Positions 44,849 through 55,548 of a stretch of DNA of 64,000 nt are shown in pieces. The stretch covers positions 2,475,741 through 2,539,740 of the forward strand of contig NZ_KI911557.1 of the NCBI RefSeq assembly GCF_000515215.1, in the 5' to 3' direction. Numbering within the stretch: the first letter of the stretch is position 1; every line of letters starts with the position of its first letter. The position numbers were made by a program, and so were the translations under genes. The notes below the pieces were generated by a model that was not told the DNA's origin, made no database searches, and worked only from the letters and a program-made list of their open reading frames with translations. The DNA comes from Methylomonas sp. 11b (GTDB lineage: Bacteria > Pseudomonadota > Gammaproteobacteria > Methylococcales > Methylomonadaceae).

Positions 44849-45358
44849 TCATTGGCTATCAACAGCCTGCCGGCAATGCAGCAACGCTTTTGCCAGCTGT
44901 TTTTCCACCCAACTGGTCGAAATTTTCAGTTGCTTGGCAATTTCAATATGGCTTAAGCCCTCGATACGGCTTAAGTATAAAATCTCGGCGCATTGATCAG
45001 GCAAATCGGCCAGTGCCAGCTGAATGTGCCGCAATTGATCTTGCGCTTCCGCCGTCCGCTCCGGCGCTGCCGAAGCGTCGATGTCGGTTTCGTCGCCCAG
45101 ATATTGATCAAGCAGTTCATAACGGCGTTTTTGCGTGCGCAGATGATCGAGAGATAGATTGGATGCCACTTTAAACAGCCAGGCCTGGACTTCGATCTCA
45201 CTGGCGGGAGGTGGCTTCAACAGCGTCAATCTCAAAAAAATGTCTTGAATCAGGTCGGCCGCAGTGTCGTCGCAACGAATGCGCTGTCGCAAAAAACGCT
45301 GGATTTGCGGGCGGGTACTTAAAAAAATTCGGTAAATATCGTGGTCTGAAAATGCCAT
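44849..45358 (-). CDS. FecI-like ECF RNA polymerase sigma factor
   Basis: 169 residues. Region 2: FLSTRPQIQRFLRQRIRCDDTAADLIQDIFLRLTLL and FKVASNLSLDHLRTQKRR. Region 4: LPDQCAEILYLSRIEGLSHIEIAKQLKISTSWVEKQLAKALLHCR. It heads the third module and should activate the receptor gene at 43705. The low similarity to the other two sigma factors suggests each receptor has its own cognate factor. Confidence 0.93.
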   Translation of the reverse strand: MAFSDHDIYRIFLSTRPQIQRFLRQRIRCDDTAADLIQDIFLRLTLLKPPPASEIEVQAWLFKVASNLSLDHLRTQKRRYELLDQYLGDETDIDASAAPERTAEAQDQLRHIQLALADLPDQCAEILYLSRIEGLSHIEIAKQLKISTSWVEKQLAKALLHCRQAVDSQ

Positions 45359-45500
45359 GCGCGAAGCCAGGCCATGCTGGAGTTAATCGTGGCATTTGGC
45401 GCAGCAAAGTTCACGCCATGACTGGATTCAGAGACTTAAAGGCCTGAGAATAAGGGCTTTGTGCTGGTTCGGAAAAAATCTGAGGCTTGGTGGACTTCAT

Positions 45501-45546
45501 AAAACCGTGTGAAATGCCACACCCCCACGGCATTTCACGCAGTTTT
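45501..45546. terminator. Long imperfect hairpin, probable (bidirectional) terminator downstream of zwf
   Basis: AAAACCGTGTGAAATGCC (45501-45518) pairs with GGCATTTCACGCAGTTTT (45529-45546) in 16 of 18 positions, and both ends give T-rich 3' arms. It lies about 210 bp after the zwf stop on the minus strand. Confidence 0.5.
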
Positions 45547-45637
45547 GTTTTTCGTTGGCTCGAAACACTTATCAACCCGACCCTGTATATCACTGATATT
45601 CCGTACGAGTTGAGCGTGTCGAAGCTCAGGCTGGTTT

Positions 45638-45652
45638 GCCCTTCGACAGGGC
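45638..45652. repeat. Short palindrome of a dispersed repeat type
   Basis: GCCCT-TCGAC-AGGGC, flanked by GAGCGTGTCGAAGCTCAGG and GCGAACGG, has the form of the frequent TTCGACA/CTCAGG/GAACGG repeats of gammaproteobacterial genomes. A related half (GAGCTCAGTCGAAG) is at 27983-27996. Confidence 0.4.
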
Positions 45653-45753
45653 GAACGGCAGTTAAGGGTCGAGTTAATAATCCGCAAGACGGAAGAAACC
45701 GGGCGCTACCGCATCGTGGTAAGAATGGCTAACAGAAACCGCAGGAGCCTTTG

Positions 45754-47244
45754 TTACGGCTGACACTCCGGCATCAAGGAACTGCGCCAATACTGGTCTT
45801 CCTTCTCGAACAAGCGGCGGCTTTCTTCCGGCCCCCAGGAGCCGGCCGGATAGGTGGCGATATAATCCCGCTCGGTCACCCAATTTTGCAAAATTGGGTC
45901 AACGATACGCCAAGCGTATTCCACTTCGTCAAAACGCAAAAATAGCGAGCGGTCGCCTTTCATGACGTCCAACAACAAGTCTTCGTAAGCATCGACACGG
46001 CGTTCGTCAGGATTGCGAAAACTCGCGTCCAGACTGGTGGTGCGGGTCCGCATTTCCAATCCGGCTTCCTTGACAGTCATTTCGATGCGGATGCATTCTT
46101 CCGGCTGAATTCCCAACAATATCCAGTTTGGCGTCATACACTGCACATGGGTATCGCGGAAAAATTGAAAGGGCGGATGCCGAAAACAAATCGCAATCGA
46201 AGACTGGCCCTTGGCCATGCGTTTGCCGGTACGTAAATAAAACGGCACGCCGCGCCAGCGCCAGTTGTCGATCAACAATTTCATCGCCGCATAGGTTTCG
46301 GTACTGCTGTCAGCGGGAATATTGGCTTCTTCCAGGTAGCCAACCACCTTATGACCGTCGATATTGCCTCGGGCATATTGGCCGCGAAAGGCATGCGCAT
46401 GCACGGCCGATTTCGGGATCGGCCGAATGGACTTCAGCACTTTGACTTTTTCGTCGCGCAGCGATTCAGCGTCCATAGACACCGGCGGCTCCATCGCCAC
46501 CAGCGTCAACAGTTGCAACAGATGGCTTTGCAACATGTCGCGCATCGCTCCGGCGCTGTCGTAATATTCGCCGCGGCTACCTATACCCAGCTCTTCGGAG
46601 TGAGTGATCTGCACATGATCGATGTAATTTCGATTCCATAAGGGTTCCAACATGACATTGGCGAAACGAAACACCAATACGTTCTGCACCATACCTTTAC
46701 CCAGATAATGGTCGATGCGGTAAATCTGGTCTTCGCTCAAGTACCGGCTGAGGCGTTTTTGCAAGGCCTGCGCACTTTCCAAATCGTAACCGAACGGTTT
46801 TTCGATCACCACTCGTCGCCAGCCATATTCTTCGTTCAGCAGTTCCACCTGGCTCAAGGACTCGATGACGTTGCCGAAATCGCTGGGACCGATGGCGAGA
46901 TAGAAGGCCATATTGCGGGAAAATCGCGGCTGAGCGTTTAGCGTTTCCGCCAGGGTTTTATAGCATTCCGGCTGATCAAGATCGCCGCGATGATAATCCA
47001 GCCTTTCGGCAAAACGGTTGAATACGGCCTCGTCCAAAGGCGTATTTGCCTGTTCTAGCAGTAAGGTCTTCACTTCCGCCAGCCAAGTCGCTCTATCCCA
47101 GGGACGGCGGCCCACCGCCAGGATACGCGTACCTTCCGGCAGTTTTTTTTCCAGCTCCAGATGATAGAAGCCGGGCATCAGCTTCAGCCGCGCCAAATTG
47201 CCGGTAGCACCGAAAATGACGTAAGTGCAGGGGTCTGTATTCAT
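45754..47244 (-). CDS. zwf: Glucose-6-phosphate dehydrogenase
   Basis: 496 residues from the ATG at 47244 ([12 protein letters not shown]), with AAGG upstream; an in-frame start nine codons earlier is weaker. The coenzyme site is [13 protein letters not shown] at 12-24. The substrate site is RIDHYLGKG around 176-184, and catalytic His241 lies in MLQSHLLQ. It oxidises glucose 6-phosphate in the oxidative pentose phosphate or dissimilatory RuMP route, giving NADPH or NADH. Position 184 is Gly where most enzymes have Glu (RIDHYLGKE), which may be a lineage trait. Confidence 0.95.
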   Translation of the reverse strand: MNTDPCTYVIFGATGNLARLKLMPGFYHLELEKKLPEGTRILAVGRRPWDRATWLAEVKTLLLEQANTPLDEAVFNRFAERLDYHRGDLDQPECYKTLAETLNAQPRFSRNMAFYLAIGPSDFGNVIESLSQVELLNEEYGWRRVVIEKPFGYDLESAQALQKRLSRYLSEDQIYRIDHYLGKGMVQNVLVFRFANVMLEPLWNRNYIDHVQITHSEELGIGSRGEYYDSAGAMRDMLQSHLLQLLTLVAMEPPVSMDAESLRDEKVKVLKSIRPIPKSAVHAHAFRGQYARGNIDGHKVVGYLEEANIPADSSTETYAAMKLLIDNWRWRGVPFYLRTGKRMAKGQSSIAICFRHPPFQFFRDTHVQCMTPNWILLGIQPEECIRIEMTVKEAGLEMRTRTTSLDASFRNPDERRVDAYEDLLLDVMKGDRSLFLRFDEVEYAWRIVDPILQNWVTERDYIATYPAGSWGPEESRRLFEKEDQYWRSSLMPECQP

Positions 47245-47371
47245 AAAAGCTACCTTGTCTTTACTTTGCAATATAGGGTGCAGTTTGCATCATTTGTGCG
47301 GGCGCGTCGAACTGGAAAGCGCGGCAGTCGCTAAAAGTGGCCAAGTTAAAACCACGCCAGATTCACCTTGG

Positions 47372-48118
47372 TCATAGTATGCAGCCATCGTCACCCAGAT
47401 ATTTCAGAACTTGATCCTGATTATCCAAAAGCCGAACCAGCTTAATTTTCATCGTACTAAAGCGCTGGCGCACCAACTCTGCGTCGGCTTGTGCCAATGC
47501 TTTTTGCAAGTTCTCGACGACCGCCAGGCAGTCGGCAAAATCGTAAAAACAAAAGGTGCCATGCAGTTTATGGTTCAACTCCCAAGCCTGTTGCAGCAAG
47601 CCATTGTCCACGGCCTTCTCGATCTCAAGTATTAATCCCGGCAACTGCTCAAATAATTTGACCATCAGGACTTGGCTCAACTGCTTATTATCCTGGGCTT
47701 TACGCAAAAGTTGCCCGGCATAATACTCGGCATTCACTGGCTCATGTTGCCGCCAACGCACCAGCAATTGCTCCAACTGGTAAAGGCGGACCGGTTTGAC
47801 CAGACATTCGTTAAACCCGGCTGCAATCGCCCGTTCCTGCTGCTGATTTTGCGCGTGAGCCGTGACGGCGACTGCCGGCGTTTGCCGATTGTAGTTTTCG
47901 GTGCCGCGCAAATTTACGGCGACATCGAAACCACTCAAAAACGGCATATTTACATCCAGGAAGATGAAGTCGTAGCGGCGTTTTTGCAATAATTGCCAGG
48001 CCTCCCGCCCGTCTTTTGCCGACGTGATATTCGTCGTCCAGTATTCCAACTGCTCGCGCAATAGCCATAGATTGATTTCATTGTCGTCGGCAATCAGAAT
48101 CGAAAAATCGTTGGTCAT
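47372..48118 (-). CDS. Orphan REC-Hpt phosphorelay protein
   Basis: 248 residues. The REC domain (about 5-120) has ADD, phospho-acceptor Asp in FLDVNMPFLSG (near 55), TAHAQ and KPV. The Hpt domain (about 135-240) has the His in ELNHKLHGTFCFYDF. No kinase gene is adjacent, so it must take phosphate from a kinase encoded elsewhere, perhaps one lacking its own Hpt. It has no DNA-binding or enzymatic output. It sits between zwf and groEL, all on the minus strand, but is not clearly linked to either. Confidence 0.88.
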   Translation of the reverse strand: MTNDFSILIADDNEINLWLLREQLEYWTTNITSAKDGREAWQLLQKRRYDFIFLDVNMPFLSGFDVAVNLRGTENYNRQTPAVAVTAHAQNQQQERAIAAGFNECLVKPVRLYQLEQLLVRWRQHEPVNAEYYAGQLLRKAQDNKQLSQVLMVKLFEQLPGLILEIEKAVDNGLLQQAWELNHKLHGTFCFYDFADCLAVVENLQKALAQADAELVRQRFSTMKIKLVRLLDNQDQVLKYLGDDGCIL

Positions 48119-48241
48119 GGTTAATAGCTTCGAGCTGAGAATAATTTCCTGATACCGTTATCGAATGTTTCGCAGCAAAAATCAATCTATTGCATGGCAA
48201 TACATCGTAAAACGTTCCACACCAAAAGCGCTAGGCAATAA

Positions 48242-48274
48242 AAAACCCCGGCACCTCGCGGCAACCGGGGTTTT
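48242..48274 (-). terminator. Intrinsic terminator of groES-groEL
   Basis: On the minus strand the groEL stop is followed by AAAACCCCGG, a 13-base loop, CCGGGGTTTT and more T. The stem is perfect over ten pairs and the U-run extends past the arm, a textbook Rho-independent terminator. Confidence 0.9.
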
Positions 48275-48295
48275 CTGGCCGAGGCCGAACGGCGA

Positions 48296-49939
<1,644 letters not shown>

Positions 49940-49992
49940 TTATTCCTGAGATATTGGTTAAATTGAAAAAGAGTGTGTCGAACGAATTGGGA

Positions 49993-50283
49993 TTAACCCA
50001 AAACACCCATGATGTCTTCTTCGCGCATGACGATGTATTGCTCGCCATCGACTTTAACTTCGGTGCCGGAATATTTGCCGAACAACACTCTGTCGCCAAC
50101 TTTAACTTCCAGGGCACGTACTTGGCCGTTATCTAACGGTTTACCTGAACCGACTGCTAAAACTTCACCTTCGCTTGGTTTTTCTGCAGCTGAACCGGGC
50201 AACACGATGCCACCAGCGGTTTTGGTTTCTTCTTCAACGCGTTTTACGACGATACGGTCATGTAACGGACGAATTTTCATCAA
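49993..50283 (-). CDS. groS: Co-chaperonin GroES
   Basis: 96 residues, with [30 protein letters not shown], the mobile loop that docks to GroEL, and the end [14 protein letters not shown]. First gene of the operon; AAGGAG lies about six bases upstream of the ATG. The promoter and CIRCE operator are 100-160 bases upstream. Confidence 0.98.
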   Translation of the reverse strand: MMKIRPLHDRIVVKRVEEETKTAGGIVLPGSAAEKPSEGEVLAVGSGKPLDNGQVRALEVKVGDRVLFGKYSGTEVKVDGEQYIVMREEDIMGVLG

Positions 50284-50389
50284 TGTCTCCTTAATGTAGA
50301 TAAAGTTAAAGGTTAAAAACTTAATAAAGCTATTTAAAAAAAAGCTACCCCTTACGGAAGAAGCGAGCTTTTAAGCGGCCTCAAGTTTA

Positions 50390-50416
50390 TTAGCACTCTC
50401 TAGCAACGAGTGCTAA
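50390..50416. promoter_or_regulatory. CIRCE operator (HrcA site) of groESL
   Basis: TTAGCACTC (50390-50398), nine-base spacer, GAGTGCTAA (50408-50416): an exact match to the CIRCE consensus. It lies just downstream of the groESL promoter on the minus strand, so HrcA would block transcription until heat shock. HrcA is not encoded in the window. Confidence 0.96.
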
Positions 50417-50443
50417 TAATATCCGGCTTTTGCACTCTGTCAA
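50416..50443 (-). promoter_or_regulatory. Sigma-70-type promoter of groESL
   Basis: On the minus strand TTGACA (50438-50443) is followed by a 16-base spacer and TATTAT (50416-50421). The -10 box touches the CIRCE element, which places the operator over the start site. It also shows that groESL need not rely on sigma-32 alone. Confidence 0.8.
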
Positions 50444-50485
50444 GCTCTTTGGCATCATCTGCGCCTCACTCAACCTCTGCAAACC

Positions 50486-51232
50486 ATGAACGACGAACAA
50501 TTACTCCGTTACAGCCGGCAAATCATGCTGCCGCAAATCGATATTGCCGGTCAGCAAAAACTACTTGATGCCAAAGTGTTAATCGTAGGCGCTGGTGGTT
50601 TAGGCTCACCTGCCTCTATGTATCTGGCCGCGGCCGGTATCGGCCAGATCACCGTTTACGACGACGACCAGGTCGATTTGACCAATTTGCAACGGCAGAT
50701 TGCTCACAACACAGCCGATATAGGGTTGGATAAAGTTATTTCAACCCAGCAGACTTTGGAAAAAATTAATCCGGGCGTAAAAGTATTTGCTCGCAAACAG
50801 CGATTAGCCGGCGAACAGCTACTGGCAGAAGTGGCGGACACCGACGTGGTGCTGGACTGTAGCGATAATTTCACCACCCGCTTTGCCATCAATAAGGCTT
50901 GCGTAGACCAACAAACCCCATTGGTATCCGGCGCGGCGATCCGCTTCGAGGGCCAAGTCAGCATATTTACACCCGGCTTAAACGATAGCCCGTGCTATAA
51001 CTGCCTCTATCAAAGCGATGGCGAGGAATTGCAAAATTGCGCCCGCAATGGCGTGATTGCTCCGATCACCGGCATCGTCGGCAGCATACAGGCCTTGGAA
51101 ACGATAAAGCTGATAGTTGGCACCGGCAGCACATTGACTGGCCGTTTGCTGTTGCTGGACGGACTGAGCATGGAATGGCACAGCATGCGCTTGAAGAAAA
51201 ATCCAAATTGCCCAAGCTGCGGCGCGAAGTAG
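50486..51232 (+). CDS. moeB: MoeB/ThiF-type E1-like adenylyltransferase
   Basis: 248 residues. The ATP-binding loop is GAGGLGSPASMYLAAAG (about 36-52). The Asp of DDDQVDLTNLQRQ, the DCSDNFTTRFAINKAC stretch, and the zinc-binding pairs CYNC and CPSC (both C-x-x-C) are conserved. It adenylates the C-terminal Gly-Gly of a MoaD- or ThiS-type protein. It has no rhodanese domain. Its possible substrates include the MoaD/ThiS-like protein at 5935-6213. It is divergent from groESL and followed by a terminator. Exact substrate (MoaD or ThiS) is not settled by sequence. Confidence 0.88.
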   Translation: MNDEQLLRYSRQIMLPQIDIAGQQKLLDAKVLIVGAGGLGSPASMYLAAAGIGQITVYDDDQVDLTNLQRQIAHNTADIGLDKVISTQQTLEKINPGVKVFARKQRLAGEQLLAEVADTDVVLDCSDNFTTRFAINKACVDQQTPLVSGAAIRFEGQVSIFTPGLNDSPCYNCLYQSDGEELQNCARNGVIAPITGIVGSIQALETIKLIVGTGSTLTGRLLLLDGLSMEWHSMRLKKNPNCPSCGAK

Positions 51233-51247
51233 GCTAATCCGCACAAA

Positions 51248-51270
51248 AAAGCCGGGCTGGCCCCGGCTTT
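51248..51270. terminator. Bidirectional intrinsic terminator between moeB and small membrane protein gene
   Basis: AAAGCCGGG (51248-51256), loop CTGGC, CCCGGCTTT (51262-51270). A run of six A on the left gives the U-run for the minus-strand gene, and TTT on the right serves moeB. Confidence 0.8.
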
Positions 51271-51297
51271 CTATGACTGACGAACAAAAGCGCTAAT

Positions 51298-51504
51298 TTA
51301 ATTTTTACCCAGCTTGCCTTTAACCATCAGAATGGCTTTACTGACATTTCTCAATAGCGCCGAATCGCTATCGCCGTGCGGCTCGATGTCGCCAAACGGC
51401 TCGCCATTCTTCATGGTATACATGTAAATGAAATACCCTAACGGTGCGAAAGCGAAGATGGCAATAATCAACATCAACACCATTAATTCGATAACTCCGC
51501 CCAT
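51298..51504 (-). CDS. Small single-pass membrane protein with FAPLG motif
   Basis: 68 residues from the ATG at 51504, which has GGAGG at six bases; a TTG four codons earlier is part of that site. One membrane helix (IELMVLMLIIAIFAFAPLGYFIYMY cut as about 4-28) carries the AFAPLG motif, then a hydrophilic tail with DSALLRNVSKAILMVKGKL. The helix motif and the DSxL unit match the 104-residue protein at 18967-19281. Function unknown. Confidence 0.72.
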   Translation of the reverse strand: MGGVIELMVLMLIIAIFAFAPLGYFIYMYTMKNGEPFGDIEPHGDSDSALLRNVSKAILMVKGKLGKN

Positions 51505-51693
51505 AAATACCTCCAACTATTTGTTTTTATTTTAATTTAGAATGAGATCATAGACCTCGGGTATGGACTATAACCCCATACCTTTTAGGGAACAAGTACA
51601 AAATACTGTTTGTCAATTCATGGGTTTAGCCACTGACCTATTTGCCCCTGGGCCAACTACGCCAACGCCGTTTTCAACCATCAATCTGAGCAT

Positions 51694-54384
51694 ATGGACA
51701 ATTACCCTAAAGCCGACTGGCACAGCCAAACGCCGGAAACCGTATTAACGCATTTTGCCGTAGAACTGGGTCAAGGCCTGAGAGATGAAGAAGCGCAAAA
51801 ACGCCTTGTGACAAACGGCGCAAACCGTCTGACCGCTCGCCGTGGCAAAGGCCCTTTGCTTTTGCTACTGGCGCAATTTCATCAACCCCTGATCTACATC
51901 CTGCTGTTCTCCGCTGCCACCACCGCGTTCCTAGAGGAATGGACCGACAGCAGTGTCATCTTCGGTGTCGTCATCATCAATGCTGTAATCGGCTTCATCC
52001 AGGAAGCCAACGCGCTGAAAGCGATTAATGCGCTGGCTCAGACCTTGAACATCAGCAGTAATGTACTGCGTGACGGCCAGCGCCGGAGCATAGCCGCTGC
52101 TGAACTAGTGCCCGGCGATTTGATATTTCTGCAATCCGGCGACAAGGTACCCGCCGATTTGCGCCTATTGCAAAGCCGCGAACTGAAAATCGACGAGTCC
52201 GCGCTCACCGGCGAATCGGTACCGGTGGAAAAACAGGCGCAAACCTTGCCCGTAACCACCTTATTGGCTGATCGCGCCAATATGGCGTATTCCTCGACTC
52301 TGGTCAGCTACGGCAGCGCGCTGGCCGTAGTGGTAAGCACCGGCGACAACACCGAAATCGGCCGCATCAACAAGCTGATCGGTAGCGCCGAACCCTTGGA
52401 AACGCCGCTAACCCTAAAAATGAGCCAGTTCAGTCAATTGTTGCTCTGGGTCATCGTCGGCTGCGCGGCGGTAACCTTTGCGGTGGGTGTCTGGCGCGGT
52501 GAAACCATGTTGAATATGTTCATGGCTTCGGTGGCGCTGGCAGTTGGCGCCATCCCGGAAGGCCTGCCGGCCGCGTTGACCATTACCCTGGCTATCGGCG
52601 TCTCGCGGATGGCCAAGCGCAATGCCATCATTCGCAAACTGCCGGCGGTGGAAACACTGGGCAGTACCACGGTGATCTGTTCGGACAAGACCGGCACCTT
52701 GACGCAAAACCAAATGACCGTGCAATTCGTGCAGGCCGGCGGTGAAGTATTCGAGGTCAGCGGCAGCGGCTACACGCCGGACGGTGAATTTACCAGCCAA
52801 AAACAAGCGGTCGATCCAACCCAAAAACCGGCACTATTGGAATGTCTGAAAGCCGGCCTACTTTGCAACGACGCCAGATTACTCGCCGACGCCGACAGCT
52901 GGCGTATCGAAGGCGACCCTACCGAAGCCGCCTTGCTGGTAGCGGCCCACAAAGCCGGTCTGCATCAAGCCAGCGTCAGCGGCGATCATCCGCGTCTGGA
53001 CGCGATTCCTTTCGAATCGGAACACCAATTCATGGCAACCTTGCACCACGATCTAGCCGAGGATGCCCGGCATATTTATTTGAAAGGTTCCCTGGAAAGC
53101 CTGTTGCAGCGCTGCGACAACGCCTTCTCCGCCGACATGCAATTGGTGCCGCTGGATAAAAATCGTCTGAGCCAACAAGCCGAAGCATTTGCCGCACAAG
53201 GCTTGAGAGTCCTGGCCTTTGCACGCGCAGAGCACAATGACGATGCCGTTGAACACCGCGAAGTGGGTGGCGGCCTGACTTTTCTGGGCTTGCAAGCCAT
53301 GATCGACCCGCCCCGCCCCGAGGCTGCCAGAGCCATTGCCGCCTGTTATAAGGCCGGTATCTCGGTGAAAATGATCACCGGCGACCACCCAGTCACCGCG
53401 CTGGCCATCGCCAAGCAGCTGAGTATGCATCACACCGAACGCGTGATCAGCGGCGCCGAACTGCAAAACTACAGCGAGGCCGACTATCGCAAACACGTCA
53501 AGGACTGCGATGTATTCGCCCGCATCGCGCCGGAGCAAAAATTGCAACTGGTGCAAGCGCTGCAAGCCAACGGTCACGTGGTAGCCATGACCGGGGACGG
53601 CGTCAATGATGCCCCGGCACTGCGGCAAGCCAACATCGGCGTGGCGATGGGCATGGGCGGCACCGAAGTCGCCAAAGAAGCCGCAGCCATGGTATTGACT
53701 GACGACCACTTCGCTACCATCGAAGCGGCGGTAGAGGAAGGCCGCGGCGTGTTCGACAATCTGGTGAAATTCATCGCCTGGACCTTGCCGACCAATCTCG
53801 GCGAGGGTCTGGTGATTACTGCCGCCGTATTCGCCAATGTCGCCCTGCCTATCACCCCTCTGCAAATTCTGTGGATCAATATGACCACTGCGGTGTTACT
53901 GGGCTTGATGCTGGCTTTCGAACCCAAGGAACCGGGCTTGATGCTGCGTAAGCCGCGTAACCGCAAACAACCGATCTTGACCAAACACCTGATGTTTCGT
54001 ATCTGTCTGGTCGGCTTTTTATTGCTTGCAGGCGCGTTCGGGCTGTTCGAATGGGAACTATCACACAACGAAACCCTGGCCAAAGCCCGCACCGTAGCGG
54101 TCAACGTGTTTGTATTCGGTTCCGTGTTTTATCTATTCAACTGCCGCTCGCTAAATTATTCGATGTTCCGCGTCGGCGTATTTTCCAATCTATGGCTGAT
54201 TTTTGGCGTGGTCAGCATGACTTTGCTGCAACTACTGTTTACCTACTGGCCACCGATGCAGGCCTTGTTCGGTAGCGCGGCAATCGGGCCTGACGAGTGG
54301 CTGTTGATTTTGGGGGTTAGCGTAGTCATTTACGCGGCGATAGGGCTGGAAAAGCTAATCGTTCGGCGTTTCAGGCGACATTGA
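51694..54384 (+). CDS. P2-type cation-transporting ATPase
   Basis: 896 residues. N-terminal cation-ATPase domain (TVLTHFAVELGQGLRDEEAQKRL), actuator motif TGES near 178, PEGLPAALTI in M4, phosphorylation site DKTGTLT near 332, and hinge TGDGVNDAPAL near 635. About ten membrane helices, including the C-terminal block of P2-type pumps (Ca2+ or Na+/H+ group). Cation specificity cannot be fixed from what I see; Ca2+/Mn2+ (PMR1/SERCA-like) or Na+ are the main options. Single gene; its last 30 bases overlap the 3' end of the convergent TetR gene. Confidence 0.92.
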   Translation: MDNYPKADWHSQTPETVLTHFAVELGQGLRDEEAQKRLVTNGANRLTARRGKGPLLLLLAQFHQPLIYILLFSAATTAFLEEWTDSSVIFGVVIINAVIGFIQEANALKAINALAQTLNISSNVLRDGQRRSIAAAELVPGDLIFLQSGDKVPADLRLLQSRELKIDESALTGESVPVEKQAQTLPVTTLLADRANMAYSSTLVSYGSALAVVVSTGDNTEIGRINKLIGSAEPLETPLTLKMSQFSQLLLWVIVGCAAVTFAVGVWRGETMLNMFMASVALAVGAIPEGLPAALTITLAIGVSRMAKRNAIIRKLPAVETLGSTTVICSDKTGTLTQNQMTVQFVQAGGEVFEVSGSGYTPDGEFTSQKQAVDPTQKPALLECLKAGLLCNDARLLADADSWRIEGDPTEAALLVAAHKAGLHQASVSGDHPRLDAIPFESEHQFMATLHHDLAEDARHIYLKGSLESLLQRCDNAFSADMQLVPLDKNRLSQQAEAFAAQGLRVLAFARAEHNDDAVEHREVGGGLTFLGLQAMIDPPRPEAARAIAACYKAGISVKMITGDHPVTALAIAKQLSMHHTERVISGAELQNYSEADYRKHVKDCDVFARIAPEQKLQLVQALQANGHVVAMTGDGVNDAPALRQANIGVAMGMGGTEVAKEAAAMVLTDDHFATIEAAVEEGRGVFDNLVKFIAWTLPTNLGEGLVITAAVFANVALPITPLQILWINMTTAVLLGLMLAFEPKEPGLMLRKPRNRKQPILTKHLMFRICLVGFLLLAGAFGLFEWELSHNETLAKARTVAVNVFVFGSVFYLFNCRSLNYSMFRVGVFSNLWLIFGVVSMTLLQLLFTYWPPMQALFGSAAIGPDEWLLILGVSVVIYAAIGLEKLIVRRFRRH

Positions 54385-54975
54385 TCCGGCAAACGCGTCG
54401 AGCGCTGCCAATAGCGTCTCCAAGCTTGTTAGGGACTGCTTATCCAGCGCATCTTGTGATTCCAACTGCGCTTTGACTATGGCGCCGTCGATCGCCACCG
54501 CAGCCGCATTTGCCAACTGCTGCCGGTTTGGGCCATCCGGCAATAGCTCGGTAATCACCCGCACCATATCCTGTTTGTGCTGTTGGCAGATGTCCAGCAC
54601 ATCGGGTAATACTCCACCTAATTCGGCAACAGTATTGATAAACGCGCAGCCACGATAAATCGGTTTGCGAAACCATTCTGCCATAGTCGCCACCAGCGGC
54701 ATCAATCCCGCACCCGCTCGCCCGCCGTGACGCTGTAAGGCATCGTTAAACCAGGCCATCCACAGGTCGTGCCGGTAATCCAAAAACGCCCGGATCAAAT
54801 CGTTTTTGCTGGGGAAATACCGATAGAACGTCACTTTCGTCACGCCGGACTCGGCGATCACTTTGTCGATGCCGGTAGCGCGAATACCGTCGCGATAAAA
54901 CAGATCATGCGCGGTCAGCAAGATCCGCTCCCGAGGCGGGCGGTCCGAAATACTAGTTGTGGGATCAGAAATCAT
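54355..54975 (-). CDS. TetR/AcrR-family transcriptional repressor
   Basis: 206 residues from the ATG at 54975 ([12 protein letters not shown]). The N-terminal helix-turn-helix has [46 protein letters not shown]. The C-terminal ligand domain has the FINTVAELG stretch of the LmrA/YxaF-like subgroup. It is divergent from an NTF2-like gene; two identical-arm 18-bp palindromes lie in the region between, one just upstream of its own start, so autorepression and control of the neighbour are likely. Confidence 0.92.
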   Translation of the reverse strand: MISDPTTSISDRPPRERILLTAHDLFYRDGIRATGIDKVIAESGVTKVTFYRYFPSKNDLIRAFLDYRHDLWMAWFNDALQRHGGRAGAGLMPLVATMAEWFRKPIYRGCAFINTVAELGGVLPDVLDICQQHKQDMVRVITELLPDGPNRQQLANAAAVAIDGAIVKAQLESQDALDKQSLTSLETLLAALDAFAGSMSPETPND

Positions 54976-54984
54976 TTTTCGATT

Positions 54985-55002
54985 GTAGACAAGTCTGTCT
55001 AC
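54985..55002. promoter_or_regulatory. TetR-type operator 1
   Basis: GTAGACA (54985-54991), spacer AGTC, TGTCTAC (54996-55002). Perfect palindrome between the TetR gene start and the NTF2-like gene; the same arms recur 38 bases on. Confidence 0.85.
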
Positions 55003-55022
55003 AATTGCTACCATCACCAAAC

Positions 55023-55040
55023 GTAGACAACCCTGTCTAC
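55023..55040. promoter_or_regulatory. TetR-type operator 2
   Basis: GTAGACA (55023-55029), spacer ACCC, TGTCTAC (55034-55040). Same arms as operator 1 with a different spacer; centre-to-centre distance 38 bp. Confidence 0.85.
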
Positions 55041-55070
55041 ATCATTTTCAACCCGCCCAGGAGCACAACA

Positions 55071-55538
55071 ATGGACAGCAAACCGCCTTTACCGCCATTT
55101 ACCGCCGAAACCGCCGCGCAAAAAGTCCGGATGGCCGAAGATGCCTGGAATAGCCGCGATCCAGATCGCGTCGTCCAGGTATATACCGAAGATAGTCGTT
55201 GGCGCAATCGCGCCGAGTTTCCGGTGGGTCGCGCACAAATCCGCGAATTTTTACAACGCAAGTGGGCCAAGGAATTGGATTACCGGCTGATCAAAGAGTT
55301 GTGGGCTTATACCGACAACCGGATCGCGGTGCGTTTTGCTTACGAGTGGCATGACGACGCCGGCAACTGTTTTCGCAGCTACGGCAACGAGAATTGGGAA
55401 TTCAACGAATACGGATTGATGCAGCGCCGCTTTGCCAGCATCAACGATTTACCGATTAAGGCCGATGACCGCTTATTCCATTGGCCGTTGGGCCGGCGAC
55501 CGGACGATCATGCCGATTTAACAGAATTGGGCTTATGA
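55071..55538 (+). CDS. NTF2-like protein of the DUF1348 family
   Basis: 155 residues from the ATG at 55071 with CAGGAGC upstream. The whole chain fits DUF1348: [65 protein letters not shown] and the end [12 protein letters not shown]. An NTF2-like cone fold is expected, as in small enzymes or ligand binders; no function is known for the family. It is the presumed target of the divergent TetR regulator, a pairing often seen for this family. Confidence 0.9.
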   Translation: MDSKPPLPPFTAETAAQKVRMAEDAWNSRDPDRVVQVYTEDSRWRNRAEFPVGRAQIREFLQRKWAKELDYRLIKELWAYTDNRIAVRFAYEWHDDAGNCFRSYGNENWEFNEYGLMQRRFASINDLPIKADDRLFHWPLGRRPDDHADLTELGL

Positions 55539-55548
55539 AATTTGCCGG

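Larger units (their letters stand above)
45359..45753. other. Intergenic region, 395 bp, with two palindromic elements
   Basis: No gene seen. It holds the long hairpin at 45501-45546 and the short GCCCT-TCGAC-AGGGC hairpin at 45638-45652. These probably end zwf transcription and separate it from the iron module. Confidence 0.55.
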
